The notes: generated by a model not told the origin, from the letters alone. A stretch of 64,000 nt of DNA from Protopterus annectens (GCF_019279795.1 NC_056745.1:1492434179-1492498178); one strand, 5' to 3'; positions 11,576 through 23,790 are shown, numbered from the stretch's first letter. Program-made: numbers and translations.

Positions 11576-12308
11576 AACAAAACAGCAGCATCTGGCTGTA
11601 GAAGAGAGAATAATCATTATTGTAAAAGGTGGTATTTTGTGGAAGGGCGTGCTGTATTTAGGCAGTATGGATAGAAAGAGGCATCCCAGGAATGTAATAG
11701 CAGACTATGGGGTTCTCACATGGGTGGCTTGAAAAGTCGAATGCAGAGACGTCCTCAGTGAGCTGCAGTAACCTTTGAGGAAATTCTCTTTGGAGATGAG
11801 GGCATTGGAATTGGCTGTTTTAGGTACGAGGGAAACCTTGGATTGTTCAGAAAGATTGTTTATATCCAGGATGTGAGGGAGAGGAGAGACAGTCCAGTAT
11901 GACATCATTTTTTAATGAGGGCGGTGGGTTTTGGGGCTATGATTTCTTTGGAACTGAAGAATTGGTCTTTATAAATTTTGATAGTAAGTGATGTTGTGCA
12001 TGGAGAATATCAAAATAGTAGCAAAGAGATGTAATTAAATGTATTTACAGTTGTAGTCTTTGCCCGATATGGATAAAAAAAAATATGACGAGTGTGCTGT
12101 AGAAGAACCGGGGTAAGAAGAATGCTTGAAGCTGGAAAGATGGCAGATAATGTTCTAAACAAAGTAGATGTTTTGCAAATGATTTAGTTCTATGACTTTA
12201 TTTCACAGTAGTATTTAGCAGAAATTGCTTATTTTTCTTTTGAAAGGATTTTGTTTTGATTCATGCATCCTGTCCGCTACGACACACTAATCCCACTAAA
12301 TGAAGTTC

Positions 12309-12393
12309 ACCAATAGTTGTCATGTGTTCATTTGGCACCAATAGTTGTCATGTGTTCATTTGGCACCAATAGTTGTCATGTGTTCATTTGGCT
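12309..12393. repeat. 28-bp tandem repeat, 3 copies
   Basis: The unit caatagttgtcatgtgttca plus ttggcac occurs three times in succession with almost no differences. Confidence 0.92.
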
Positions 12394-13045
12394 TGTCCCT
12401 GTAGTTCCCTCTCTAGTTATCACCCAAGCCATGAGCCAGGGCTGCCTCTGTGCCCTCAGGATGGGTGAAATGCCACTGAACACCAACTCTCCTCCTGCCC
12501 TGACTATTGTACCAACAGCACTACTATTCGAACATAGTTCCAACTCTCCTCTCCTCCTGCCCTAACTGTTGTACCAGCAGCGCTACTATTCGAACATAGG
12601 TGGTTAGGTTTGCAGTTCGAGCTTCTTCCCTCTGCAGCACAGGGATGGGTGTAAAATGATTCTATACTTTCAGATAAGTTGCTAAATGAGGATTCATTAA
12701 AAAAAAAAAAAAAAAAAAAAAGTAAAGATGAGCTGCTGTGGCTTGGGGGGGGGGCAGGTACAAGTGTCATAGGTCATGTTAACAGCAAGTATCTTATCGT
12801 GTTCAAAGAGGGTGCAAGTTAGTGACTGCAGAGTGCTTTTTGCATCAGGCTGTGCTGACAGCATCTACGGGGCCTCTCAGTTTCAGGTATGCACCCCCCA
12901 TGGCTGCTATACATGTTGTAGATGTATTATAATCACTGGAACTTGACCATGATATGCTGTATATCTGGAAATGATTATTCTAAGGGATTTGCGTGGCTGA
13001 GTCACGTATGGGAGTTGGGGGGTGATGATCTGTATTGGCTCTTCC
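12394..13045. other. No gene seen; local duplication and poly-A/poly-G tracts
   Basis: Holds a short imperfect duplication (ctctcctcctgccctgacta and its twin about 55 bp later), a poly-A run near 12700 and a G run near 12745. No gene is supported. Confidence 0.5.
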
Positions 13046-13283
13046 AGGTTGTTGTTGTTGTGTCTTTTGGCTTTTCCCGGTTAGGGGTCGCCACAGCGGA
13101 ACTCCGGTCCGCTAATGATTGGCAGTAGATTTTTACGTGCCGAGTTGCTGGCCCTGACGCACAACCTTCAACAAAGGTATGGCCATTCACGCATGTCTCC
13201 ACACAGAAGACGCTCTAGCTGGAATCTAACGAACAGCGTCTTACTGTGAGGCGACAGCGCTACCGCAGCACCACCACCGCAGT
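13046..13283 (-). mobile_element. tRNA-derived SINE with RTE-like tail, copy 2
   Basis: A near full-length relative of the 7564-7793 copy, in the same orientation, with a clearer CAACAACAACAAC tail on the minus strand. The B-box region has a small deletion compared with copies 1 and 4. I see no convincing target duplication. Confidence 0.78.
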
Positions 13284-14516
13284 ACTTGAGATAATTCCTT
13301 CCTCCTGTTAGTTTTACTTGTCTCAATGAGCATCACTGGATTTATGTAGTACTCTTCATTCTCTGTGATTGATTTCACCTACCTGTTTACATTTGTTCAT
13401 ACTGCATTGGTTGTTCTGAGCTCTGTAATTGCATTTGTTAACTAGCGTGACCCAGCTGGTTACACCCCATTTTATTTTTGAATCGTCTGACGGAAATCAT
13501 TTAGCAACAAAGTGAAATAAATGTACGTTAAAAATCAAAGATGTTCAAACAGTAAAACTGTCCCATGTACCAAAATACTATAAAAATACACCGGATTCAT
13601 GTGGCAAAAAGATGGAGCCATGACCATGACCATGAGCCATGTTTGAGTAGCTGGCTCAGCTAAAGGAGGATCCTTGTGGGGTGGAGAGGACCGGGCTAGA
13701 GTGGGTTAAAAGTGAGGACTGGGATATAGTGGCTTAAATGCTGCTTTTTTCCCCAACAAAAAAAAGATGTTGGAGGTCTATATGGGCAGCAAGGCCAGTC
13801 AAGCTTAGGACTGCTAGCTAGGGGTGCAAAAATAATGGGGAGCACGGGGGTGTATCTTGTGAAGGTGTTGTTTGTGCACTTAAGTTAAAGGGCAAAACCC
13901 CTTCTCTACTGTCAGGATTGTGAAATACCTGACCCTTTGTCTTCTGTAGCTCTCTTTAGAGTTCAAGAAGATGTATGAAGAACTGGCAGCTGATGGATGT
14001 GTGCACGTATGTGCACCTGTGTGCGTTTGTCATGGGAGCACCCAAGACAAAAGTGAAACAAACTTTATGACAGCACTATTCGTGGATAAGCAGAAGTAGG
14101 CTGATCATTCACTAGGGTTGTATTTTATTAGCAGCAAATGTGAAAAGATGAGGAGAAAAGAGACTGTTTAGAAAAATCAGGCAAGTTTGGAGTGGTAAAA
14201 GCAGGGAAGTTCTAAGAAGAGTGTAAAAAAAGAGAGTCATGGTAACCGCCACGGGAGAAGTAATCATGGTAAACGAGTGGGATGGAATGGAATTTTCTTT
14301 GGGGTGGGATTGGAGAAGTTGTCAGGATGAGCATGCAATGCTAAGACAATATGATGTGCTGCATTGTAAGCCGCCTTTGTAATTCCACAGTTTCACATTA
14401 ATTTCATTGCATTTTACTGTCAAACTGCTTTCTTGGTTCTATGTTAAATCATCCAATGCCAAAAAAAGAACGATGATTTATCAAACCCATGTATACAATC
14501 TCGAACGCTTAGAACA
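13284..14516. other. No gene seen
   Basis: No supported gene. G-rich and purine-rich stretches occur near 13.7-13.9 kb and 14.2 kb. Confidence 0.5.
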
Positions 14517-14690
14517 GCGATTTTTTTCCAAGGAAAAAAAATCACTGTGCCACAAAACAAAAAGTAAAACATTGCATAAAGTGGGGGGCTGTACCCCCCC
14601 ACTTAAATATAGCAACTCTGAGATCGCACTACAGTGACGAACAGCAAAGTAAGGAAGTGGCCAAGCGATTTCTTTCCCAGGGAAAGAATT
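14517..14690. repeat. Run of three hairpins related to the 38.3-kb foldback element
   Basis: Three palindromes follow each other: an A/T-rich one at 14517-14543, a G/C one at 14581-14602 (gtggggggctgtacccc...) and another at 14667-14690. The central 90 bases are the reverse complement of 38425-38515. It appears to be a second, diverged member of the same non-autonomous family. Confidence 0.6.
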
Positions 14691-14952
14691 TGCTTATATG
14701 CAGTTTCGCTATTTTGCCTTTGTGCTTTCAAGTTCAATCAAAACACATTCAAAATAATGCGTTTTCGATCATTTAATAGGATCCCCAGTTTCTTGGATGT
14801 TATACAATTGCCACGTTGTCTTATGGACTTTGTTCCATAAACTACCTGCTCATACATAGAGGTTTGAGTGCACCTATTAATTATTGGTGATTGTGGTCCA
14901 GGTTAGGATGACTGTGACTTGGGCCTTTGTATTTGGGGATACCATTTGCAAA

Positions 14953-15145
14953 TAGCAATGGCAGAGCATTTAAATGTGTAGTGATGCTCATGGGTGACCA
15001 TTACACAGAGATATGTTAGGGTGTTTCAATTCAGGACAGGCGATGGTTTTGTAAGTGGTCATTGAGCAGTGGTAAGAGTAGCCTTCAGTTAATTTGTTAG
15101 TAATGTTTCTGGAGTGTTTCACTTGGTCGCTAAACGGTTGTGCAG
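14953..15145 (-). repeat. Unidentified repeat, copy 2 (inverted relative to 11372-11575)
   Basis: The minus strand repeats the 11.4-kb segment and keeps the same peptide-like frame (KLTEGYSYHCSMT). The two copies are 3.4 kb apart and point toward each other. Confidence 0.65.
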
Positions 15146-16859
15146 ATCGTGCAAATACTTCATGCATGTTTAGTAACTATAGTAAACTTGGTAGGAAGAG
15201 CATTCTGGTGGTTGTAAAATGTGCTTGGTCACTGGTGAAGGCTTTGGATGTATATATTGTCTCAAGTTTCTTATCTTAACTGCCTGCTGCATTCTTCATA
15301 TGTGAACCCCATTTGAGATGCTATGAAGGATAAGGCCTAGCTGTTTTGTAGAGGTGACTGGACGTGAATTCTGTTCAAAGTGACAATACAATGGACCTGT
15401 TAAGCATTAGTGGTAGCTTGCAAAGGTAAAGAGCATGCATTGTGTTTTATAATCATTACAGTAGAGATCAAAACACAACAGTGACTCGTTGGAGCTTAAG
15501 CTTTTTTATTCATGGTATTAGATGTTTTGGCACTGTAAAGGATACTGTGAACATACAGCATTGCTTGTGTTAGCTGAGTATTGTGATATTCTATGACATT
15601 CATGCTGTCTGTATACCATGATCTGAGCAGGGTAAAATTGAGGAGTATAAATGCCTTATTCACTTCTAGATGTTAGAAGAAATGGTTTTGTATGTATGTT
15701 ACCAAGGTTTGTGGTAGCGGTGAAAAGAGGTGGCTGTTTTTAAATAATGATTTTGTTCTGATACTTCACTCTGCTGCAGGATGATTGCTGCTGCTTCTGT
15801 AAGTTGGATGCATAGCTGTTGATGAATTAGCTGTTGAGCAGTTGGCTGAAATCGTCACTCGATAGGCATTTCCAATTGTAGATATCTTAAGCTCAGCAGA
15901 AGCAATGGGTGTTTGTTTTTTTTGTAATGAATTTACTTATTTCTGAAGAGGGTACAGACTTTAGCATGGAAAATGACCATCATGAATTGAAGGCCAGTAC
16001 CATGTAGGACAGATTAGTGCTGTTTACACTTGTTCTCTGAAGATCTTGAAAAGTTACGTCAGTGCCCTAGATCAAGGTTTTTGCATGGTCTCAACTCCTT
16101 AAATGTAGCAAGTGATATGGGGTTCGTTTTCTTGTTAGTTTTTCCACAATCAGTCTCTCTCTCTTTATACCTTTAACCTCAGGAATTATCCATGGGAGGT
16201 GCTGGTTTTATTAGATTTCCGTTTTGGTTTGGATTGTGCTGTTTGAAATAGGTAAAGTATTTCCATTGATACATCAAGGTTCGGGTAGAACATTGCCGGC
16301 CTTTACCGTGAAGATAAGTCGCAGTGTTATGCTGTTTTGTAGTATCTTTGCCCTTCCTGGACAATGGCGTAATTCCGGAAGGCAGATAGTGGCATGTGAT
16401 AACTGAAAGTTTCAGCCATAATCCCTGCATCTCCTAAGATGTCTGATAAAGATTAAAATGTCCACTCCACGGTAATGTCCTTACCAGAGGGACCCCATTT
16501 TGGTGCCGAGTTAAGTAACCTGGGAAGGGCCAAATATTTGGAGTGCAGGACTTGGAGGACTGTGCTTATCCTGGGACTAGTTCCTTTCCTTCCTGACATT
16601 TTCAGTGATGGTTTGAGTTTGGATGTTAACCGAGGGAGAGTATCTTCAGTCATCTGTTTGTCCAGTTTGGGTGGGGTTCATATATGTATGCAAAGGGTAA
16701 GGAAGTTTAGTTCTTCATTTATGAATGTTAAGAGTGTCTCTTTTTGTAGAGAAAGGTATTTATGTACAACTTGTATAAAGTTGTCATAATTGTTATCCCT
16801 GTTTCACTTTAGAGTCTGATTGTCTAGTCTGATCAGTGGTTCTTTAATAACTAATGTTT
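15146..16859 (-). pseudogene. Possible degraded unidentified coding region (mainly 16180-16800)
   Basis: Minus-strand frames near 16.2-16.8 kb give protein-like wording (KWGPSGKDITVEWTF, DAGIMAETFSYHMPLSAF, RNYAIVQEGQRYYKTA) separated by stops. I do not recognise the family. It lies upstream, in the same orientation, of the 14953-15145 repeat and may belong to the same retroelement. The remainder of the interval shows nothing I can support. Confidence 0.3.
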
Positions 16860-17020
16860 AGTCCATTGCAGATCCTTCAGGCATCGATACATAGTATATT
16901 TAGGTCGTGTCCATTGCAGATCCTTCAGGCATTGATACATAGTATCTTTAGATCATTCCGGCATCGATACATAGTATCTTTAGGTCATTCCGGCATCGAT
17001 ACATAGTACCATTAGGTCAT
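16860..17020. repeat. Short tandem duplications around GGCATCGATACATAGTA
   Basis: The core GGCATCGATACATAGTA occurs four times, first about 58 and then about 37 bp apart, with cattgcagatccttcaggca repeated in front of the first two. Confidence 0.85.
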
Positions 17021-17820
17021 TATTTCTTTGGATTAGGGAGGTCATAGTTCAGTTTAAGTGGACAGAATAGATTTCTTGATATAAAATGCATGGACCCACA
17101 GTTGTCAACCTCCAATAACAGTCATTGCTGTTAGCTGTTTGACAAGTTTTTGTGCAGTGAAGTGTTTTTTTTCCCATCTTTTATAGTTAGTACTTGTAGT
17201 GTTTTGTAAGCAGAAGTGACTGTGTTTAACTTAAGAAAGTGATGCTTTTTGTGGACTATGAGTAGTTAGTATGTAGGCAAGTTGCCATGCTTGTCCATGT
17301 GGGGAGTCTGCAGTGCAGGAAAGTTTTATGCTTTATTAATGTGATGCTACATCATATCACAGCCATGCAACATTCATGTCATGGTCACATTTACAACAGG
17401 GAGTCAGAGGTCAAGTATGCAAGGCACATCGGGGGGGGGGGGGTACATTCTAAAAAAACTTCATTCTTTCACACCTTGATACAGAGACTGCAGAATGTTT
17501 CTAGCACCTCCCAGTCTGAGTCTTGGATTCACTGATTGGGTAAGCTAAACAGTGGCTGGCAGATTGTGGGGGGGGGGGGGTGCCATGGTCTGGAGATGGG
17601 TTCAGGGACTGTTTTCAACTTGGATGTATGTCTTCAAGTCCAAGTAAATCTATGTAGGTGCCAGGTGTGGACCACCTGGGTTTGCAGCGATTGAAGTGGC
17701 TTGTAACACGCAAGTGCTGGTCTTCTGAATTTAATAGCTTTTTGTATTTTTTCTCATCCCATTTGCTTTTACTTTACTATAAATTTATCTATGTGATGGA
17801 TTGTATAAGTATCTTTCTTC
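17021..17820. other. No gene seen; two poly-G tracts
   Basis: Contains uninterrupted G runs of 12-13 bases near 17430 and 17568. No gene is supported. Confidence 0.5.
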
Positions 17821-18010
17821 ATAGGATCATTGCAAGTTACTAGCCTACTGGCCCAGAGGCCCTTATAAGCCTACCCAGTAAATTAGCCCATGTTCCCATA
17901 AGTCAGCACACGATGCCCCAAGTGGAATTCTGGAGTGTATTTTCTATTTCACATTCAGTCATCCAGGTTCCTCTTAAAGAGGGATAATGATGTACTCTGC
18001 TTGACATCAT
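17821..18010 (-). mobile_element. tRNA-SINE remnant (GGTTCATAG family)
   Basis: It begins taggatcattgcaagttact and continues agcctactggccc...ccttataagcct, the inverted 3' body of the SINE best seen at 39530-39680. Similar starts occur at 18945, 32140, 48540 and 54410. Confidence 0.5.
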
Positions 18011-18944
18011 GGAGAGGGAGTCTATCTCACAGATGGGGGACTCTCAGGAGACAAATCTGTCCCACCAACAGGTCCTGTTGATGTTGCAGACCAAGGTGAG
18101 GTTTTGCGTGCGGGTCACGTGAATGGAGTTTGGCTTGTGGATATGCAGCAGTTTCATTAAGGTGGGGTTCATGGGTGTCCTTTGAAAAAGGAACACATGG
18201 CTCTGTGTTTGGTAGGCCTGTAGGTTAAGGAAATGCAGTGTGTGTGAGACCGTGCAGCTGTTAATGAAAGGGGAAATAAAGGTCAAAATTTGAGTTTCTC
18301 AAACAGCATGTGCTGTGCCTTACAAATCTAATACTAAATATGAAATATGATTGTATAGTTATATAATTTGTTACTGGGCCAGTTCATTGCTTGTAGAATA
18401 TGGGTTTAGATGAGTTTAATGTGATAATTATTGCATATATGTATGCAGAACTAAAAGACTATATGAGGTACTGCTGTCCCCAAATGGTGTCTCAGAGCAC
18501 AGGTCATTAGAGTGACTACAACTACAACAAAACCATACAAGTTTTATTCTGTTTTTATGTATGATTGCCCATGTGCCTGTTTAGTCACTCTGAAAATGTT
18601 TTGTTGGTTTTAGGATGCCTTAAATACTTTTTAAAATCAGCTTTGTTAAAACTCAACCACCGTGCTACTTAAAGTGAAAGAATATCAACTGCAAGTAGAG
18701 AAACCAGCATTTCTGACTAGCATGACTCATTTGTACAATTTAAATAGTTTATAGTGGACAGACTAAAATAAATTTTAGAAAACCAACAGCATGATTTCAG
18801 AGTCATCAGTATCATTTTACTATCTGACGAAAGTGTGCTGTTTCTCACTGTAATAAGCACATCACAGTGGCTTAAGTGAAGAGATTTTATTCGTTTTCAT
18901 CTGTATCTTCCCCCACCTGAGCCCACACCCACCCACTCATTAAG
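18011..18944. other. No gene seen
   Basis: AT-rich, no supported gene or repeat. Confidence 0.5.
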
Positions 18945-19015
18945 CTTTATAGGTTCATAGGCAAATACTAGGCTATCGGCCTTCTTACTATTATAAGCCT
19001 GGTCTGTAACCAGAG
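18945..19015 (-). mobile_element. Short SINE end (GGTTCATAG family)
   Basis: The sequence ataggttcataggcaaatac followed by taggctatcggcc and ttataagcctgg matches the 3' end of the same SINE family; only about 70 bp is present. Confidence 0.55.
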
Positions 19016-19510
19016 GTAGAATCATACTCAGTACCTTGTACCTTTACCACACGTTTGTGTTCTGTTCACCCACCAGATCTAGGAAGCCGATGAAGAACTT
19101 TGAATCGGTAAGAATCCAGATGGAAATGGGCTTTGTAGTCTTCCCATCCCCTGTAGATTTTTTATATCACGTATGCTGTATCTTTAACTTCTTTTTTCAA
19201 ACATTCCTTTGCTGCCTCTATGTCCTGTACATTGTTCTCTTTTCTTTCTACAATGTGGTTCAACAATACTTCTACCAATTGTTTTAAAATGTTTCCATGT
19301 TCAAGACAGGATGCCACTCTCTGTCCCTACCTAAATGTCTACCTGTCCAGTCTGTACTATGACTGCTGCATGGTCTAAGATAGTTAGAGGGTGAAATTCA
19401 ACATCATTAAAGATGGAAACGTTGTTGAAGACTTAAATTGTGTCTAACCTAGTTCCACACTTAAGTGAAAATATCTAAATGTCGTGTTTCTTCCCATTAT
19501 GTCTGGAAAC

Positions 19511-20636
19511 ATTTCCCTTACATTAATACTCTCTTATGCACCCTTGGGTGTCCTTCCCATTTCCCTTACATTAATGCTCTCTTGTGCACCCTTGGGTGTC
19601 CTTCCCATTTCCCTTACATTAATACTCTCTTATGCACCCTCAGGTGTCCTTCTTCCCGTTTCCCTTACATTAATGCTCTCTTATGCACCCTCAGGCGTCC
19701 TTCCCATTTCCCTTACATTAATGCTGTCTTGTGCACCCTTGGGTGTCCTTCCCGTTTCCCTTACATTAATACTCTCTTATGCACCCTTGGGTGTCCTTCC
19801 TGTTTCCCTTACATTAATACTCTCTTGTGCACCCTCGGGTGTCCTCCTTCCTGTTTCCCTTACATTAATACTCTCTTATGCACCCTTGGGTGTCCTTCCC
19901 ATTTCCTTTACATTAATACTCTCTTATGCACCCTTGGGTGTCCTTCCCGTTTCCCTTACATTAATGCTCTCTTATGCACCCTCAGGCGTCCTTCCCATTT
20001 CCCTTACATTAATGCTGTCTTGTGCACCCTTGGGTGTCCTTCCCGTTTCCCTTACATTAATACTCTCTTATGCACCCTTGGGTGTCCTTCCTGTTTCCCT
20101 TACATTAATACTCTCTTGTGCACCCTCGGGTGTCCTCCTTCCTGTTTCCCTTACATTAATACTCTCTTATGCACCCTTGGGTGTCCTTCCCGTTTCCCTT
20201 ACATTAATACTCTCTTATGCACCCTCAGGTGTCCTTCTTCCCGTTTCCCTTACATTAATGCTCTCTTATGCACCCTCAGGCGTCCTTCCCATTTCCCTTA
20301 CATTAATGCTGTCTTGTGCACCCTTGGGTGTCCTTCTCGTTTCCCTTACATTAATACTCTCTTATGCACCCTTGGGTGTCCTTCCTGTTTCCCTTACATT
20401 AATACTCTCTTGTGCACCCTCGGGTGTCCTCCTTCCTGTTTCCCTTACATTAATACTCTTATGCACCCTTGGGTGTCCTTCCCATTTCCCTTACATTAAT
20501 ACTGTCTTGTGCACCCTCAGGTGTCTTTCTTCCCGTTTCCCTTACATTAATACTCTCTTGTGCACCCTCGGGTGGCGTCCTTCTCGTTTCCCTTACATTA
20601 ATACTCTCTTATGCACCCCCGGGTGTCCTTCCTCCC
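19511..20636. repeat. 48/51-bp minisatellite with higher-order structure, about 23 units
   Basis: CATTAAT recurs at 19521, 19569, 19617, 19668, 19716, 19764 and onward, about 23 times. Unit lengths are 48 or 51 bp, so two plus-strand frames stay open for 344 and 397 residues (16-residue repeats such as FPYINTLLCTLGCPSH and ISLTLILSYAPLGVLP). A block of six units recurs with a 291-294 bp period. A unit near 20455 has lost 2 bp, which breaks the frame, and neither frame has a known domain. I read this as a non-coding minisatellite. Confidence 0.93.
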
Positions 20637-21287
20637 TCTTCTCTTGTTTATGCATGCCTTCCTTGGTCCTTCAGTAGGATCTCCTTTATTACTGTTTCAG
20701 TCACCCCCCCCCCCCGAAAGTATAATGTACCTTCCTGACAGTTGATTACCTCAGTCGATACTCTCCTCAAATCCCTCTGTTCCAGCTAGTGGAACATGCA
20801 CATTTGCAAATGTGACCCTTTTGACTATCAAATGTCCTTTTAATTAATGCCAATCCCAACCCTGTGAGCAAAATGACAAAAATTAATGACACCCCAACCC
20901 CATGAGCAAAAATGGAAAAAAAAGGTTGTGGATGGAGGGATGGATTTTAATACTGTTCTTCTTTTAATAGAACCAGTAAGACCATTTACATTAGGTGATG
21001 TTTTAAGCATGGTCATCTCTTATTCTAGTTAACTTTCTCCTACTTTTATGCTGTTATTGCATTCTTCTTCCCCACAATAATGCTGTTCTTGCTACTGGCT
21101 GGCCAGCTTTCATTGCTTTTTTAACTTTGCATATGTTCTTTCATTGTCTATTTTAATTTCCTTTAGTTTTTTTTTTTTTTTGGGGGGGGGCCTCCCTCCC
21201 TCCCTCCCTGAATTTCCAAAGCATTCATTTTAAAAACTGTTGTTCACTGTTTTTTACTGTTTCTATTATCAAGTTTATGCTTTCCAA
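20637..21287. other. No gene seen; poly-C, poly-T and poly-G tracts
   Basis: Holds C12 near 20705, a T run running into G10 near 21175, and a short CCCT repeat. No gene is supported. Confidence 0.55.
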
Positions 21288-21502
21288 GGTGTGAGCTAAT
21301 ACTTTGCAGTGCATGGAGCGTGGTGATTGAGGTGTGATTTAATATTTTGTAATGCATGGAGCGTGGTGATTGAGGTGTGATTTAATATTTTGTAATGCAT
21401 GGAGCGTGGTGATTGAGGTGTGAGTTAATACTTTGTAATGCATGGAACATGGTGATTGAGGTGTGAGTTAATGTTTTGCAGTACATGGAGCATGGTAATT
21501 AT
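21288..21502. repeat. 43-bp tandem repeat, about 5 units
   Basis: The unit ggtgtgagttaatactttg plus taatgcatggagcgtggtgattga repeats with a 43-bp step and increasing divergence to the right. It ends at the left flank repeat of the DIRS fragment. Confidence 0.88.
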
Positions 21503-21566
21503 GCTCCAATGTTTGGAAAAAAGACACACTAACTAAACGCCAGGCTGGTGCATGAGCTGAGCTTAG
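21503..21566 (+). repeat. Left direct repeat flanking DIRS fragment 1
   Basis: 64 bp starting gctccaatgtttgg and ending ctgagcttag. The same sequence recurs at 23729-23790 with about four differences, in the same orientation. Confidence 0.9.
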
Positions 21567-23728
21567 ATGTTTATCGTGTTTCACTGCTGCAGTCATTACA
21601 CTTGGGTTATCCTGCCGTCAGGCGGTCCTGCAGTCGGCCAGAGTTCCAAAGTCTTGGTCCGGCATTGGTTGCTGTCGCTTCTTCCCTGATGTCAGTGCAG
21701 CAGGGGTATATAAGATGCAGCCAACGCCATTTTCTTCAGTCTTTCTTGCCACGCGGTGCCTGAAGCAAAAGCAGTTCGCAAGTGCCGGTCGGCCGACTCC
21801 TGAGATTTTCAAATTCGAATTTCAGAACCAAAGTCTTCAGTAAAGCGAAGTACCCCATTGGGGAAACTTTTTCTTGCCTCAGACCGATGTCAGTAAAAGT
21901 TAATAATTGCATTTCTTGTGGGAAGCAAATACCTCATAAGGATTTTCATTTTTACTGTATTCCATGCCTAGGCCCAGACCAGGACGTCACTAGTCGGTTT
22001 TGTGCTAGATTTAACAAGCGCACTAGTAAACGTCGGTTGGATTTTGCTCGCCATTATTTTGGCCGAAGGTTCAATTTATACCATGCCGTCGGAACAACCG
22101 ACAACCGGACTACACAAAAAATGCAAAGACAAAGATAAGGACAAGCATCCAAGGTCCAAAACAGACGATGAAGCCTCTTCTAGGCCAGTCTCCAGTTCGC
22201 CAGTTCTCAGTGAGGCGCTTTTGCAGCCCCTGACACCCGCTACCTCAGAGCCACAGACCGCTTCTGACTCCCACGTGGAGACTTCTAGGCCTCTGGAAAC
22301 TCAAGGTATTGGGCCTACGGAAATTAACCCCTCAGATGGGTCCAGAGCCGCTGAGCAGGCATCGGCTTCTGAGGGTGTTTTCAGACCTTCACAGCTTACC
22401 ATCAAAACAACAACCAAGTCTAAAACTCCATTAAAGACAAAGAAACAAGTGCAGCATTCAGCTGGACAGGCCTCCATACCTAAAAAACAGATGCTCAAAA
22501 TGGCCGAAGACCTAATTACTCTGATCAGGGGTTCCCATCCCCCTCCTGATAAAAGGCCTAGGCAGGATACAGACTATGATTCCTCTGACCAGGTTTCCAT
22601 TTCTTCTGATTCTTCTTCACACCAGGGATACTCTTTACCCCCCTATGAGGACTCTGATTCTGAAGAATCAATCCCTTCAGCCTCCCCTCCTGAGGATTAC
22701 TCTTTTGGGGAAACTTTACATACCATGAGGGAGCATTTCCATTGGAATAGCCAGGATTATTCAGAATCCAAGAAAAGGCTCAGAGATTTTCTTTTATTGC
22801 CTCGGCACAGGCCCCTTGCTATTCCGCCTGTGTTAGATATTGTGGATGATGTGTTCTCTGAATCCAGTTTAACCCCTGATTCTTTGCCCCCAGCACCAGT
22901 CAAGCCAGATATGTACTACAGAGTCCCTGACTCTCACAAATTTCTTTATAAAAACCCTGCTGCTAACCCAGTAACTATTTCCTAGGGTCCCAAAGGGGTA
23001 AAGGCTTCCACTGCTAAAAATCCAGTTCCCTCTGACAGGGATTCTAGAGCATTAGATAGATGGGGGTAGAAAGTTTACACTTCTGCAACTATAGCAGTAA
23101 GAGCTTTAAATTGCCAGTTCCACATGCTTAAATACCAACAATATTTAATGTCTCTGTTAAACAGAAAATGCTTACAAGCTTAGAAGGTCCTGACTATAAG
23201 GAGATGCAGGATTTATTGCATGCAGCTGAACAAGTGGGAAAACATACTCTGCAATGTGGTTTTGATTCTTTAGAGGCTTCTTGTAGAACCGCAGTTACAG
23301 GATCTGTGATTCGAAGGCATTCTTGGTTAAAAGAACAGAGTTTACCTGATCATGTTAAGGCAGAATTATTGGATGCTCCTTTACAGCATGATATCTTGTT
23401 TGGTGTTAAGGCAGAAAAAGGTATTAAAGAAAATAGAGGATAAGGCAAAATCTATGCAAACAGTGAAGGATTTCTTACAGGTACAGCCACCTCGATTTAG
23501 CAGAAATTGGCCTTCTAAAAATTGGTCCTTTCCAGTGTCAGACAGGCCACAAAGAGGCAGATACAGATGCCCAAGAGGCAGATCTCTTACAGACCATGAC
23601 AGTGGGGGCATGGAATACGGTAAGAATGAAAGTCCTTATGAGGTATTTGCTTCCCACAAGAAATGCAATTATTCACTTTTACTGACATCGGTCTGAGGCA
23701 AGAAAAAGTTTCCCCAATGGGGTACTTA
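21567..23728 (+). mobile_element. DIRS-like retroelement fragment 1 (terminal repeat plus gag; broken)
   Basis: It starts with a DIRS-type terminal repeat (tcactgctgcagtcattac, then gggttatcctgccgtc) and has a TATA-like GTATATAAG near 21708. A gag-like coding part follows to about 23.6 kb. No reverse transcriptase or tyrosine recombinase is present in this copy. The last 85-95 bases (23640-23726) are an inverted copy of 21847-21942, the region around the gag start. It is a partial, broken copy. Its left end matches DIRS fragment 2 at 33486. Confidence 0.82.
21888..23640 (+). pseudogene. DIRS gag-like ORF1 remnant
   Basis: The N-terminal part has a cysteine pattern CISCGKQIP...HFYCIPCLGPDQD, as in ORF1 of vertebrate DIRS elements. 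A long Ser/Pro/Glu-rich acidic region follows, then MYYRVPDSHKFLYKNPAA and a later helical part (GPDYKEMQDLLHAAEQ) ending in an Arg/Gly-rich tail. It is broken. Confidence 0.75.
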
Positions 23729-23790
23729 GCTCCAATGTTTGGAAAAAAGACAATAACTAAACACCAGGATGGTGCATGAGCTGAGCTTAG
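23729..23790 (+). repeat. Right direct repeat flanking DIRS fragment 1
   Basis: Second copy of the 64-bp flank at 21503-21566. Confidence 0.9.

Noticed and set aside
11372-15145. A 3.8-kb DNA transposon with 190-bp inverted ends
   Set aside because: The interior has no transposase, similarity of the two copies fades unevenly at both edges, and no target duplication is visible. Two independent insertions are simpler.
19465-20677. Two overlapping open frames of 344 and 397 residues
   Set aside because: They are products of a 48/51-bp tandem repeat without stops in two frames. One unit breaks the frame, and no domain or gene context supports coding.
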